The notes under the pieces were generated by a model. It was not told the origin of the DNA and searched no databases. It saw only the letters and a list, made by a program, of their open reading frames with translations. The position numbers were made by a program, and so were the translations under genes. DNA of 64,000 nucleotides from Maratus speciosus (Eukaryota > Arthropoda > Arachnida > Araneae > Salticidae): NCBI GenBank assembly GCA_963932465.1, contig CAWVRF010001073.1:93001-157000 (forward strand), written 5' to 3'. Shown here piece after piece: positions 11,496 to 23,980 of this stretch (position 1 is the stretch's first letter; each line of letters opens with the position of its first letter).

Positions 11496-12480
11496 ATGAT
11501 TATATACTTATGTGAATATGTATATTTGTTACAATATTAGATCTATCTCCGCGATTTTTCTGTACTATTCTAAATTACAAACCTATATTCACTAAATCCT
11601 TATTCTTAAATAATCTCTAACTTTAATTCTGTTAAATTCCCTTTAATTTAATGTCTCACTTGTGTAATGCCCTTAATTATTACGCTTTTAGTATTCTTAA
11701 ATTAAATGTTCCATTTCCGATCTTTCGCATTTTAGAATGTTCTTTGGTAGCCATTTTTATTTTTATTCCTTACGAGAGAGTTACCTTCCCACGCTTTATT
11801 CCGAGGTTCATTTTTGCTTTATTATCCCTCCACCCAATCTGTCAGTACTCTTTTCATGTCGTGATTTCATTGCATCTTCATTGGTTTAGAGCGTGTACTA
11901 CGTCAAAATTGTATTCCTATGCTTGGAGAGTAAAAAGCAGTTACGCACGATTCTCCAACAGATTTTGCTGAGATTTTTAAATGTAAACTGCGACAAAATG
12001 ACTTTTGTTCTAAAGAATTTACCCATTTGATGTAATCAAATGATTACTATTGATTATACATGTTTTTACATCGAAGTTATTGATGGCACTGCATCGTGAG
12101 TTGTGAAAACTGCTGCACGATCTTATTGAATAAAATCCTGTGAACAGTATTGCTTTCGTTACATGTCTCCTGGAGAAATCATAATATTCATTTCTATTGT
12201 TTTTTGTCATAAGGCACTTGACTGCCAATCGTGTTTAATAAGAGATGATCATCGTATACAGCGATTGAGCTGTTCAATTAAATATTCGAAGCTGTTGCTC
12301 TAGTTTCCTTTGCTACATGTTTCATTCATCTTCTACATGTACATCGCTATGTGATCAGCGATTTTGTTTTCCAGTAACCCGATACCGTAACAGGAAAGCC
12401 GTCTTGATTTATTTTATAACATTAGCCGGCGGCATTTTCAACTAGTATAGCTATGTTAGAATAATTATAACATATATATA
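11496..12480. other. AT-rich DNA, nothing recognised
   Basis: Includes open frames 11651-11971 and 12019-12228, neither with a recognisable domain or compositional sign of coding. Confidence 0.5.
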
Positions 12481-13750
12481 CTACAGAACTTCCCATTAAC
12501 CGAGTGCTATTTAACAAAGTTTTCTACTTAAGGAAATTTTATTTTTAACGTTGACCTTGAACACCATTAACATGTAAATTAATCTAGAAATTATGAATAA
12601 CATATTCTATATAACGAAATATATTCCACTTGCGTATAGTGCATTCAAACAGAAAGTTTTCTACTGCAATGGATGTAAGAAATTATTCCATTACTATTAA
12701 TTTATTTCAGCTTATTGCCTGAAAATGAAATTATTTATTTAATTATAAATATCAGTTAGAGTCAGGTAGTTATGATGCTGACCTCCACCCACACCGATAA
12801 CAAATGGATGTATCCGAATTCTGGGAGAAGTCATTTACACAAACATAAAAGGTTCATACATTCCACAGTATTAGCCTAGTGAATTAATAATTTACAAGTT
12901 TTTCTTGCCTAGTTGTGTATGTTAACTCATTCAAAATATCAAGAATAAAGTGTTTGCACTGCTCGGATGATATAAATAATTTAGATGGTGTTGGAAAAGG
13001 AATTAAAAGAATGATGTGGCTATTAAGAACAGTATAGCAGCAAGCAGTGTCTCAACCATTTGTAAAAATCGTTGTGAAATAGAGGAACTGGTAAGTAAGA
13101 ATGTGGATATGAAAAAAATTCAGCTGTGTATATACAAAGACGTCGATAGCTACTTTAAAAGGGTTAGGATGATTAAAGGAAAGAACCGCCAGCCTGCAGT
13201 GCAATGATAGAACAGAAAGCCTTGGGTTTCATAGAGAATTAGGCACTCAAATTTTAAAGCAAGCACCTGGGGGTAGGATAAATTTAAAAAGTGACATGAT
13301 ATTACATTTCACGTGAAAGGGGAGATAAGAATAGGTGTGTGAAAAATACAAAACAAAGCTTCAAAACTTTTGGAAGAATATCCTGCAAAAGTCATCTTTA
13401 AAGCAGTCGAAAAGGAGTTATTTTTTTTAATCTTTACCAAACTTTAACTTTTAAAGATGAGGAGTGTTTCGGTGGAAAACATAGCAATGAAAGAACTGCG
13501 ATTTTGTTATATGTGAAGATGACTGGCAATAAAAAATATTGAAGCCATAGTGGTCGGTTAAAGTAAAATACCCACAATATTCATTATGGATATAAATAAC
13601 CAAGATAAATAAACTGGTGTAAATAAATAAACTAATTTTCTTTCGTTTCACAAACAGGATGAAACAGCTATAAATCTTTCTATTTCATCGAGATGTATCC
13701 TTGGAAATCATGGGATGATGCAACAACACGCCGTAATTGACTGAGACTAA
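12481..13750 (+). mobile_element. Decayed Tigger/pogo-type transposon
   Basis: A CTACAGAACTTCCCATTA terminus at 12481 resembles Tigger ends, and a broken Tigger transposase follows from about 13007. The matching right end was not found. Limits are approximate. Confidence 0.5.
13007..13750 (+). pseudogene. Tigger/pogo transposase remnant
   Basis: The HTH region is readable at 13007-13207 (contains NSIAASSVSTICKNRCEIEE), matching the CENP-B-like N-terminal HTH of Tigger transposases, followed by stops. A DDE-domain piece at about 13443-13540 reads FKDEECFGGKHSNERTAIL and continues into LYVKMTGNKK, very like the conserved block after the first catalytic Asp in Tigger. The Asp-containing ETG motif itself is lost. 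Further similarity continues weakly to about 13750 across several frames. Clearly inactive. Confidence 0.7.
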
Positions 13751-14502
13751 AAAATCAATAAATAACTTTTTTCTGATTATTTTTTCCTCTATGTAATTTT
13801 CTCTCCACTTGTAAATGTAATCCAGTGGAGGAAGGAGCCAATTCATATCTATTATATTTTACTTTATTAAATATTAATAGTAAAAAATGGTTAATTTATT
13901 TTAGATAATATTAAACTTTTATATATATACACAATGATTATCGATGTGACTACTTGAAAACCTATTATAAAGCCTGGATATTGCATTAGACATGGATCAA
14001 ATGAAAATGTTTATATCGACTACTAGACGATAAGCAATAAAAAAACTAATATATAAATTCCTATCGTATACTCCATTAAAAAGGTGGGTTACTAAATAGA
14101 TGTAGTCTAAAATGAGGCAAGTTCCAATTTTCTTACCTCTTATTATCCAGTACATTTTTTGAATTTTCAATTAACATTTGAATTTCATATTTACATAATA
14201 ACCAGATATTTAAACTATAGGATTTAAAATCCTAACACTTCAAAGGTACAAAACCTTTAGAAGTAGAATATGATTTCAATAAGAAGTCATGGATGACTTG
14301 GAAATTTTTGTAAAGTGGTTATTAAAATAGAATAATCAACTGAAAAACCAACATCACATAATTGCGTTGCTGATAGGCAACTGCTCTGCGCATCCAAAAG
14401 ACTGTGCTTCAAACGCAAATTGAAGAACATTAAAATTTACTTCTTCGAAAACAAATTCTAAACTTCAGCAATTAGACGAAGGAATAATAATAAAACTAAA
14501 AG
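13751..14502. other. AT-rich spacer, nothing recognised
   Basis: No gene, RNA or terminal repeat is visible between the Tigger relic and the next TA element. Confidence 0.5.
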
Positions 14503-14504
14503 TA

Positions 14505-15575
14505 CAGCCGTGGAAAAAATAAACACCCCCTACTAACTCCTCAACAAATTATCGTAGACAAAACTTACTGGTATCGAACGATTGTAAATAAAGTATATTT
14601 TTAAATGATGTATATAAATTTTTATTAGGGGGGCATCTACATACTAAAACGAATCCAAACTTCATTTTTTACAATGGCAGTACCCAATTTTAACGAGATA
14701 TTTCAAATATTCGATTCAAACTATGCCTAGAAACCAAATTTCAAGTCATCTGAATGATACATTTTTGAATTATAAACATTCAAAATTTAGTGTTTCTAAT
14801 GTTAAATGCATTTTCATATTTTTATTTATATTTCCTGGTACTATGCTCCTAATGTGCTAATTTTTTTGTAGAAGTAATACTGATATACCCAAACATAAAT
14901 ACGCTGAATTTTCAATGTTAATAATTTTATCATATGCATTATGAATTAGGAAATTAATATTCGAAAAAATTATGAATTGCAACCTACAATTTTTTTGATG
15001 GATTTAGATTTATTAAGTCCTGCTTTATGGGAATCCAAAATTTCACATTTTTCTTCCAAGTAGTTATGAAATTATGCTTAAAAACGGCAAAATGATGATT
15101 TAAGGGGCCGTCTATGATAGAAGTGAGTAGATATTTTGAAATTTATTCTGCTGTTCTGTAATCTCACAGGCTTCATTGATTCCTTGAGTGGAGATTAATA
15201 TGCCGTGATCAAGAAGGGGGCTCTCTCGGATAACAATCGTGTACGGAACTTCAATTTGGATACAGTCCTTAAAATACGCTCAATTTAAAATAATTAATTT
15301 CTCCAACACTTATTGTACGAATTGCATAAAAATTTGTTTTTAGGTTAATTGAAGGGTGTAGAGTTCATTTATGCTGTCAGAATTGTGTATTGCTATTGGG
15401 AAAAAAAACTAAGTTAGACTTCGTTTTAATATATTGATGGCCCCCTAAGCAAATTTTATGTACATCACTTAAAAGTAGACTTTATTTCCAATCGTTCGGT
15501 ACCAGTAACTTTCTTCTACGATAATTGTTTGAGGAGTTAGTAGGGGCGTATTACTTTTTTTCTTTTCCACGACTG
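14505..15575. mobile_element. Non-autonomous TA element, 1071 bp, ~80-bp TIRs
   Basis: The left end CAGCCGTGGAAAA and the right end (reverse complement CAGTCGTGGAAAA) are flanked by TA (14503-14504, 15576-15577). The inverted similarity continues for about 80 bp, through a shared 20-mer-like core CTACTAACTCCTCAA and then ACTGGTA-CGAACGATT. TA target and CAGT-like ends indicate Tc1/mariner. No transposase frame is present. Confidence 0.85.
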
Positions 15576-15577
15576 TA

Positions 15578-16792
15578 CATTATCAAAAAAGAATCTTGTA
15601 AAAAGTTATTCTCGCCATAGAAAAAGCCAATGTAATGAAAACATTACTTTGTGAACCTTTATATCACAGCTAATGAAATCTTGCAAATATTATGTGACTT
15701 CATTGACGTCATCATACATTTGTTTTGTGAAAGAGGGCTTCAAAATCTATGCTGAATTAGATGTTTTTAAATACGATACCTGCTCGTTGATGGACAAGAT
15801 AATGGACACATCTCATCCCGAGATATTGACGGGAGCAAGAATTAAGGGGTTAAAGCCTTCGACACTATAAGAAGGGGGTTCCATTTCCACGAAAATGTTA
15901 CAGATGAATTTGTTCGGATACTTACAAAAGTGCGAAAATTTATATGAACAGTGTATTTTTTTAAGAAACCTATACAAAGTAATATTACAGACTTTTTTAA
16001 AGAGTTTGTATTTGGAATACTAAGAAAGAAGATAAATAGGTAGACTACGCTTCAGTTTTTACTTACCCCTCTTTATTATGTGTTTTGTAAGACATTATTG
16101 AAAATAAAATTTTATCATATGTTTAACATTGCATACAAAAAACCTTATTGACCAAAATAAATAAATTTTCCAGTACTGGGAGTATTTCAATGTTTATTTT
16201 TATGCTTACGTTTATCAATTTATGAATGGCACAAATATGGCAAGGAGTGGACTGGTTATCGCATTGAGCTGTTTCATGATTCACTGGTGCATATATAAAG
16301 GATTATTTATTGATTCAAACGGAAAAAATACTTCAATATATACTCTTAATATCGTACTACATTACATACATGTATCTGTTTATTTGTGTCTATATTCAAA
16401 TCCATAAATTATAAGACAAGTTTGTGGGCACCCAGTATATGATATAACGTATTCATTTTTCAAATTTTGTTCTGTAAACTCTTTTCTGGTATATAAAAGC
16501 TACTTGAATTAGTTAGTCTCGATGTACTCCCTTTTTACAGTATTTTCTTTATTCAAAACTTAGATGTAATATAATTTTTAGCATATTGCACATTCCTATT
16601 TTGTCAGAAGGTTAATTTAAAAAGTTCTTTTATAAATTTGCTTTATTGAAAGATATTTTTTGTTACTTTAACGAAAGATATAATGGTAATTAACGGAATT
16701 TATCAATTATTTTTATTAAACGAATTCTGTCAAAATTCATTAGATTAAAGAATCTTTAAAAAATCTTTTTTATTTAATCAATGTAATGAAAC
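15578..16792. other. AT-rich DNA, nothing recognised
   Basis: Frames 15673-15870 and 16222-16407 have no recognisable domain. No RNA gene or terminal repeat was seen. Confidence 0.5.
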
Positions 16793-16794
16793 TA

Positions 16795-16993
16795 CACTGT
16801 TAAAAATTTGCAGCATTCTGTCCAGTCATTTGACCGTTTTTATCGAAAACGGTTACACAACCGTAATTTAACACTATTTTGATCACATTATCGCCCATTT
16901 TATGGTCAGAATATAGTTAATTTACGGTTATGAAAAAGTTTTTTCAAAAAACGGTCGAATGACTGGACAGAATGTTGCAAATTTTTAACAGTG
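16795..16993. mobile_element. Foldback TA MITE, 199 bp
   Basis: The arms are inverted copies over nearly the whole element, starting CACTGTTAAAAATTTGC on both sides and continuing through ATTCTGTCCAGTCATT. TA flanks both ends (16793-16794, 16994-16995). It would fold into one long hairpin. Tc1/mariner-type MITE by target choice. Confidence 0.85.
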
Positions 16994-16995
16994 TA

Positions 16996-18944
16996 CTATA
17001 AACGTCAGATATATAAATATATTTATTTATTCATCCTTTAATGCATTATGAAAATTAAAAGCAACTCTCTAAAAAGATAAAAAATAATATGACTATAAAC
17101 TTCAATTTGTTTATGATATTGATTAAATTATTCATAAATTTAGTTTTTTATTTATAAAGATAGTGTAAAATAACTTTACAATATTAAAATACAAACAGAC
17201 ATTGTGAAAAATTAATTAAATTATTTTTCGTGGCATCAACAAAATTTAAAAATTATATGTCTTTCATCTGCGGTGTAGGTAAATTTTCAGGTTCATTTTT
17301 TATTGTTGAGCTTCAATTTGTTATTTCTCAAAATTTTTATATGTCATAAAACATTCAGCTGTTTATGCGCAGATTTATACTTATCTCTATAAGTTAATAA
17401 TAAATTGTAAAATATCCATATTTATGATTTAATTAAAATCTGGGTAATTTATCAATATAGAAACAAGCTTTTTTCTTTTAATTTTAAACAAAAACGTACC
17501 GACATATATACATTTTTTTTTTTCAGAATCAGCTCTGCTATTAAAAATTATTACCCTTTCTTGTAATATATCAGTATTTTTATAAACAAGCAATGAAGCA
17601 TAGTTTATGTGTTTCTTAAATACGCAGTAAAAATAAAGATGCTAACTCATATATTTAAATGTTAAACATTTCATAGTGTAAGCTTTTTTTTTTATCAATG
17701 AGCGTAGAAAATAACAGTCCAAGCTAATTAAGCACTTTAAAAACATTTCTGAAATTATTAACGAAAATGAATTTTCTAATACTTCTAAAATATTTTTCAT
17801 TTAAAATCACCAGTTATAATTGTATCGTTTAGATTTTGCATAGTTTTACCATATAAAAATAATTAATGAAAACAAAAAATCTCTAAATTATTATATTCGA
17901 ACAGTATTTCAATCACTTTAAGCTTTTTATCTGGCAAATAAAATACACAAATTTTGCGTAGTTATTCATTTAATTTGAAAGCAATTAGTTTAAAAGCAAT
18001 TTGTTTGCATTGGAAGCAATTACTGGTAAAAGAAAAATGGAAGGCTATTAAGAGCAATTAATAATTTCTCTTTAAACTTTAATTCAATTTTTCTAGCTTA
18101 TTAAATTTGCCTCTAAAACCTATAAGATTTAATTCGGAGACTGTAATTTTGAGGCATAGAACATTTATTGCATTATTAGTTGTAATGTTACGTATTTTGA
18201 AACAAAAAATGTGGCATATTGAATTACATAAGTTAATCTTACTTCTATATTTATTCGCGGTAAAAATGTGCTGCAGTAGTCAGTTCTAGTTTTTGAACGA
18301 AAATTTAATGATATACGGCGTCTTTATAATATACATAGCCTAACCGTAGTTATGCTAACACTAGTGTATTTAACTAGTATGCCAATTAGTTTGCGTGATA
18401 TGCCTGTTTGTGGGCATACCGATTAAAAATACATGTGCATGGCTATGCGTAATTTAGACAGTTACAATAAATCTTTATTCCTTTTTATTAAATGTGGTGT
18501 TAAATGTCATTTAAATTTAAAATTTATGAACAAATTGTACATTTCCTACGTTAGTGCACCAAACCATTTTGTAAACAATTGTATTTATTTAAATTTAGGT
18601 TCTATTGAAATTTAGGATGCAAAAGCATAATATTTATGATCTGCGTTATTTTTTTTATTTTATGTATGTAACTTTATATTTATTTAAAAAAAAAATCATG
18701 TCGATAAATACCATTATATGTAATTCCCCAAATAGTTTAAAAACTTATAATATATATGAAAGTTACAAAACTGATATCTACTGTTAAATGGTGTATTACG
18801 TTAAAAACAATAAAAGTACATTACAGAAACAAATTAACAGTTTACATCTGAGGCCATCTTTAGGATATCAATCAATCATAGCTAATATATCTTTCGACTT
18901 CACTAAGGAGACCCGTTTTCTTGTTTTCAAGCAGGATATCCAGC
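16996..18944. other. Very AT-rich DNA, nothing recognised
   Basis: Long A/T runs and short accidental frames (for example 18107-18289 and 18433-18615). No gene or element seen. Confidence 0.55.
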
Positions 18945-18992
18945 GGTGTGGAAGTATACAGTGTGGAAGTATCAGTGTGGAAGTATACAGTG
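18945..18992. repeat. Short tandem repeat, GTGTGGAAGTAT x3
   Basis: Three near-identical units of about 15 bp containing GTGTGGAAGTATACA; the middle unit is shorter. Accidental frames on both strands run through it. Confidence 0.65.
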
Positions 18993-19676
18993 ACAGTAAT
19001 TTTAGTTCCCATTCGTGGCAAAAAATATTCTTTTATCACATTGCCTTTTACGATTAAAGGAGCATTTATCAATTAGACAAGCACCGCTTAATTAAAGAAG
19101 CATATATATAGAATAATAGTGCATGAGAACACTAATATCTAACATTGACAAGACGGACTGTTTTATTCCTCGGCCTTGCAAACTTTATTTGCCTTGAAAG
19201 CTTCTGACCGCAGATTCAAAACTCCTCAGGTTTGAGACACGATGTTTCACCCATCAGTATCGGCATAATGGAACCCTTTAACCGACATGATAGCTAACTC
19301 CGTCTATTAGTCTCAATTTTAACTAAGTATCAAATGGAATTGAATAAGTCTGAAAACCCAAATGAGTTAAAAGCAGTCTTAAAACTCATAAATCTCGAAA
19401 TAAGAAAAAAATCGCCTTATTTTCACCATCAATTTTAAACACCTCACTTATATCTAGAACAAATCCAACTAAATTCTCGAAATATTATGTGACGCATTAT
19501 CAATACATGCCTCATTCAGATTTTGATGGGTTCCACTATTAAACATTTTTTGCACTGCATTACAAGGTACAATAACCTTAGCATTTCCAAAAATAATTGT
19601 ACAACTAATATTATTCATATAAAACCTAAAGAGCCGTAGTCTGCCTATGATTTTTAATATCACTGAGATTTTCATT
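18993..19676. other. AT-rich spacer, nothing recognised
   Basis: No feature supported. The frame at 19469-19675 (minus) shows no domain. Confidence 0.5.
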
Positions 19677-20133
19677 GAGATGTTCCACGAATTTTTCTTT
19701 TCTCATACCTATATAAAATTTCTTCCAATCGCTGTACAGATAGATAAAAATATCTTAGATTCCCACACGATGCTCAGCAGTTGTTGGATCTAAACGAACT
19801 GCGCGTTTGTACAGTAAATTTGGATCTTGGGAAGGGACCACATCTTGGTGAATATCAAAATTAATTAAATATATTTTAAGCCTCTAGTATAAAACTAGAA
19901 ATGTACTGGAATTCTTTAAAGCGCTGCTCCTGGCTATTGAGGTGGTATAATTAATTTTATATTCACCTAATCGAGGTTCTTCTTTTTCCGAATGAATGCA
20001 AGAGACTTGCATTTCATTTAAATCCAACATCCTCTAATCGCCGTGCGGGTATTTGGTATATTCCTGTCCATCTCGACAACGTTTGCAAGACATTTTATAT
20101 TGGTATTACAAAAGAAAATTCGTGGAACGTCTC
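19677..20133. mobile_element. MITE with ~43-bp TIRs, 457 bp
   Basis: The left arm GAGATGTTCCACGAATTTTT and the right arm (reverse complement GAGACGTTCCACGAATTTTC) stay similar for about 43 bp. I could not identify a convincing target duplication, so the superfamily is left open. Non-coding. Confidence 0.7.
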
Positions 20134-20147
20134 CTTAGCAGTAATTA

Positions 20148-20397
20148 TCGTCGGTACCATGTCATATGAAAACAGTGTTGTCAGTGGGCCACTTTTTTAA
20201 AATTCAGATTTCTTGAATGGCACCACTTTTTTGAAATAGTAAAATTTGCCTTATTTTATGACATATTAATTAAGTCGAAAACAAAGTGAATTTTACCTTT
20301 TAGAAAAGTGATGCCAATCAAGATATCTGAATTTTAAAAAAAGTAGCCTACTGACAAAACTTTTTTTCATATTGGATAGGCATGGTACCGACGACGA
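20148..20397. mobile_element. MITE with ~85-bp TIRs, ~250 bp
   Basis: Starts about 15 bp after the previous MITE. The arms are CGTCGGTACCATG on both sides, then GTTTTGTCAGT-like and a shared TTTAAAATTCAGAT block, inverted for about 85 bp. No convincing target duplication. Could be a separate insertion or a sub-part of a composite with its neighbour. Confidence 0.65.
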
Positions 20398-21180
20398 TAT
20401 GTGTTTTGTTACATTTTTGTTTCTGAAAAATGTACTTGGTGTAAAAGTCAAAGTTGTTTTAATAATTTAAAATCTTTAAATTAAATGCTTTAATTTTTTA
20501 GGTAATTTGACCTATTTTTTATGCAACTTTAGCTTTATTATAATAGCTTTATTATTAACTTTAAATCTTTTTACTTACCAATATTTTTTAAATGAAAATT
20601 TTGACTTATTTAGTAGCAGATATATTTAAAAACACAGCAATGAACATAACACAATTAAATTATTTTTTGTTTATTTATGATGTGCAAAACTATTTATATA
20701 TTTTATTTAATATATACACACATATATATATATATATATATATTACAAACGATTGGAATCTATGAGCTTTATTAAATTTTAATTTTTTTAACTCATTTAT
20801 CAGTGTAGTTATTTTCTAAACTTTTTTTTAAATTTCCGCTTGAGGCAGTTTTGACAGATATAAATTGCAGTGCTTATACAAATCCTCAAAGGCGTTGTTC
20901 GGTTGTTTTCCGGTAAGAAGAGCGTGTAGTTAGGGCATGTAGATCTTTATTTTTTTTTGTCATATTTATATATTTTAGCTATATAATTTTATTTCCCGAT
21001 CTGGAGTATTGAAAAATATTAATCTGAGTTCTTCATTGAAGAAGTGTTTGAGATCAAGTAGCTCTACAATGAAAAAAATATACCACTTCATAAAACAGTG
21101 TCTAGGTCTATGTAGAATTTAATATATATATATTTTTTTATGTTTGAATAATCTAAATATTGTAAAGCATTTATAAAACA
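20398..21180. other. AT-rich DNA with a (TA)n tract
   Basis: Contains a CA/TA microsatellite at about 20713-20743. Otherwise nothing recognised. Confidence 0.55.
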
Positions 21181-21450
21181 GAATACTGTAAACGATTTTT
21201 TTTTTATCTAGGAAAATATAATATACCCTCGAATGAAAGCATACAATAACCTGCTCCGAGTTACACATGATTCCGAAAAGGACTCTTTATCACAATAAAC
21301 CGAAGAAACCAACAAATTTTCGAGATTTAAAGAATCATTTATATAAAAAAAAAATTCTGTTGCCGACGGTTTTCCGACAAGTTTCCAAGTAGTTTTTATA
21401 ATTTATTAATCAGTTTTATCAAAACGAAATATCGGTTTTTAAGATTATAT
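21181..21450. repeat. Dispersed repeat, copy 2 (mate at 6930-7170)
   Basis: Aligns in direct orientation to the copy near 7 kb, roughly 14.3 kb away. The flanks outside are unrelated. The frame just downstream (21480-21701, minus) has no recognisable domain. Confidence 0.5.
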
Positions 21451-23639
21451 CTATTCTCAAGTAAAGGGACTTGTACCGTTTATACAGAGAAGAAGAATCT
21501 CGCTAGTAGATTTGAAACAGCTGTTTGCTGCTTTTCACGTATTATTTGTGCATTTTTAAACGTTGGTTTTCTGCTTTTTAATATATATTTAATGTTTATC
21601 AGGTTCTGAATAACACGTTTCTTAAGCCTGAAAATCTTTGCTTGAAAATTGATAGCATGCAAAAAACTTGGTTTGAGAGAACTGATCAATGACCAATGCA
21701 ATCTTGAATACCTACGTAGGTTGTAATGCCTGCTTTAACTTCACTTCGATATTGTCGAGTGGATGAATGAATGCGTAGATGGATTTTGCAGATGGTGAAA
21801 TTTGCAGCAAAGATCGTGCAGTGGCAATGGTTTTGTCAAGCAAACACTCGGGGAAGGTGGAAAAGCCGACAGAGCCATATAATAATTTTTCTGTTATATA
21901 ATTTAATACAATAATAAAAATATAATCATATAAATAAGCTATAATTTGTAAATTAATATAAAAATATAAGCGCTAAAAAGATGATTTATAACAGGTGCCA
22001 AACGAAAGTGCTGGGTGACATCAATCAGAATGAGAAAAAATTATAATTAAAAATAAAGTGCCAGAAACAAGAAAGCAAAAGAGCAATTTTGAATTTAGAA
22101 TGCCCTCGACGATGTGTTTTAAGGTAGTTTCCTCCTCCTTCTTTTGGAAGGGGGCGCAAAACCGTCATCTCGACTTAGAATGACAAGTTGTCTTTTCCTA
22201 CCGACAGTGTTGTTTATATTATACTATCTAATAGACCGCAACGCATCGTTGGGTGTTAGAACACGATCTGTGGAAAAGTTTGAGCAATTTTTTGATGACT
22301 TGCGAGATAGGGCGAATTGTTGAGTTCAAAAGGACTGATGTCATCTCAAATGAATGATGTTTCTGAATCCGTGTTTCACAGACAGATCCTCATACGACTC
22401 ACCCATAGGTCATGATGGATACTGTAGAATACAGCAGTAACTAGTGTGAAACAGACAGACAGATATGTTTAGCTAAGAGATATTTGATGGAGTCTCGGGC
22501 TGCGGCAGTCTTAGCGAGCACGTCAGTGATCCGCCAAGCTCAGCTTAATTTTGAGCACATTTCTATGGCTTATTCCCGCAGTCATACACAGACTTTTAAG
22601 TATTTATAATTCGGTTTAAATATGGTTCGTATGTGTAGCGGAATTTAAATTAATAAAAATATTTTTCAAAATTATAATTGATTAACATCGATAATTTTGT
22701 GTACATTTTTAGCTAATATATATATATATATATATATCCTTTTTTTAAATATATGAATGGCGTTTCTACATATTATTTGTAATTTCCATGGCTTTCTAAC
22801 TTTGTAATTTTGATTTACGTAAATGGGTCTTTTTAAATAAAATTTAAATGACGTTACTCATATTCATGAATCTATTTCATGAAATAAAAGTATCTAATGC
22901 TATAAAGACATTTTATTGTCATATCGGTTCTTTAATTAAATTTTTAATACTCAAAAATATATATTATTATGTTTTCTCAGAGCTTGTTGCATTTATATTT
23001 TCATCTGATCGTCATATTCTGGCCACTCTAAGTAACTTTGTATTAAATTAACTCATTTTATTTATTTTTAAGTAAGTAAACCAATTTATCTGACGCTTAC
23101 ATAAATATATTTGAACTAGGTAATTAAAAGTTTTATTTTTAAAAAATTACGACTTTGCAATGTAATTTCTTTTCCTGTCTCATTTCAGTTTCTTTTGTTC
23201 TGGCGAATATTAGTTTCACAAGTAATCTGAATATTTGCATTATCATGAATAGTTTATTTTTTTTTAACTCTAAAGCAGAAATCGGTGTATAATTGTAACA
23301 CAGATGTTTCAAATTGTCGCATGTTTTTAAAAATAATTGTTAAATTAATTTGTACCGATACATTTTACCAAAGGATAGGAATTAAATGATATTTGAAGAA
23401 ATGATTGTGTTTTATTTGTTTCTAATACTAGAAATATTGCCTTATCTGTTGTTTTTAATAGGGAATACTTTAAAATATTTATAAACATTGTAATTCTAAT
23501 TTAAAAACGGAAAGTTAATTTAACCCTTCTAGTAGCAAGTTCTAATTATTTATCAGCATTTTTGAGTTTGCATGTTTTGAACAAAACTTTTTATTATGAT
23601 ACCTGTAGTTTCTTTCTACTATTTTGCTTTATTTTAGAT
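21451..23639. other. No gene recognised; one (TA)n tract
   Basis: 22085-22570 is less AT-rich than its surroundings but has no convincing frame. A (TA)n microsatellite lies at about 22715-22738. A TTAACCCTTCTAGTAGC terminus near 23530 has no visible partner. I support nothing further. Confidence 0.5.
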
Positions 23640-23780
23640 AGATTACGTATGAAATACTATTTAAACCTCCACTATGCTGGAATTTCTGAATTTTTGCAGA
23701 TCTACACCGATCATGACCCCTAGAACCAAAAACCATCCGCAGTAAAAAATAATTTATATATAGATATAGATATACACAGC
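23636..23780 (-). repeat. Dispersed repeat fragment (GATCATGATCGGTGT family)
   Basis: In reverse complement this matches the ends of the units at 48780-48935 and 49960-50085: a TAGATA microsatellite, a GGTTCTAGGGGTCATGATCG motif, GTAGATCTGC, and a GTAGTATTTCATACG-like tail. It lies immediately upstream of the non-LTR element. Confidence 0.65.
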
Positions 23781-23980
23781 TCAAAACAATTAGGAGAGCA
23801 CATGGCTTTAACAAAATTACGCAAATATTTACACCAACAAGGAACGTACAGTTGATAAATAAGGTCGAGGCGCTTTATCCACAACGTTATGAAGAATTTA
23901 AGGTCCTATTAACAAATCAATTAGAACATATCAAGGCTGTGGAGAAGGGAGAATTGTACTATGGAATACTATGGCATATA
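23780..23980 (+). pseudogene. Upstream part of ORF1, out of frame
   Basis: The frame with codons starting at 23780 reads through about 66 residues (for example VQLINKVEALYPQRYEEFKV and LLTNQLEHIKAVEKGELYYG) before a stop near 23980. It overlaps the start of the main ORF1 frame, one base apart, and its composition is the same. I read this as the true N-terminal continuation of ORF1, separated by a frameshift at about 23950-23965. The Met at 23961 would then not be the original start. Confidence 0.55.

Noticed and set aside
11651..11971. 106-codon open frame as a small membrane protein
   Set aside because: Hydrophobic stretches follow from T-rich DNA; no start context, homology or splice signals.
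22085..22570. Less AT-rich patch as a possible exon
   Set aside because: Stops occur in all frames at short intervals and no domain is recognisable.
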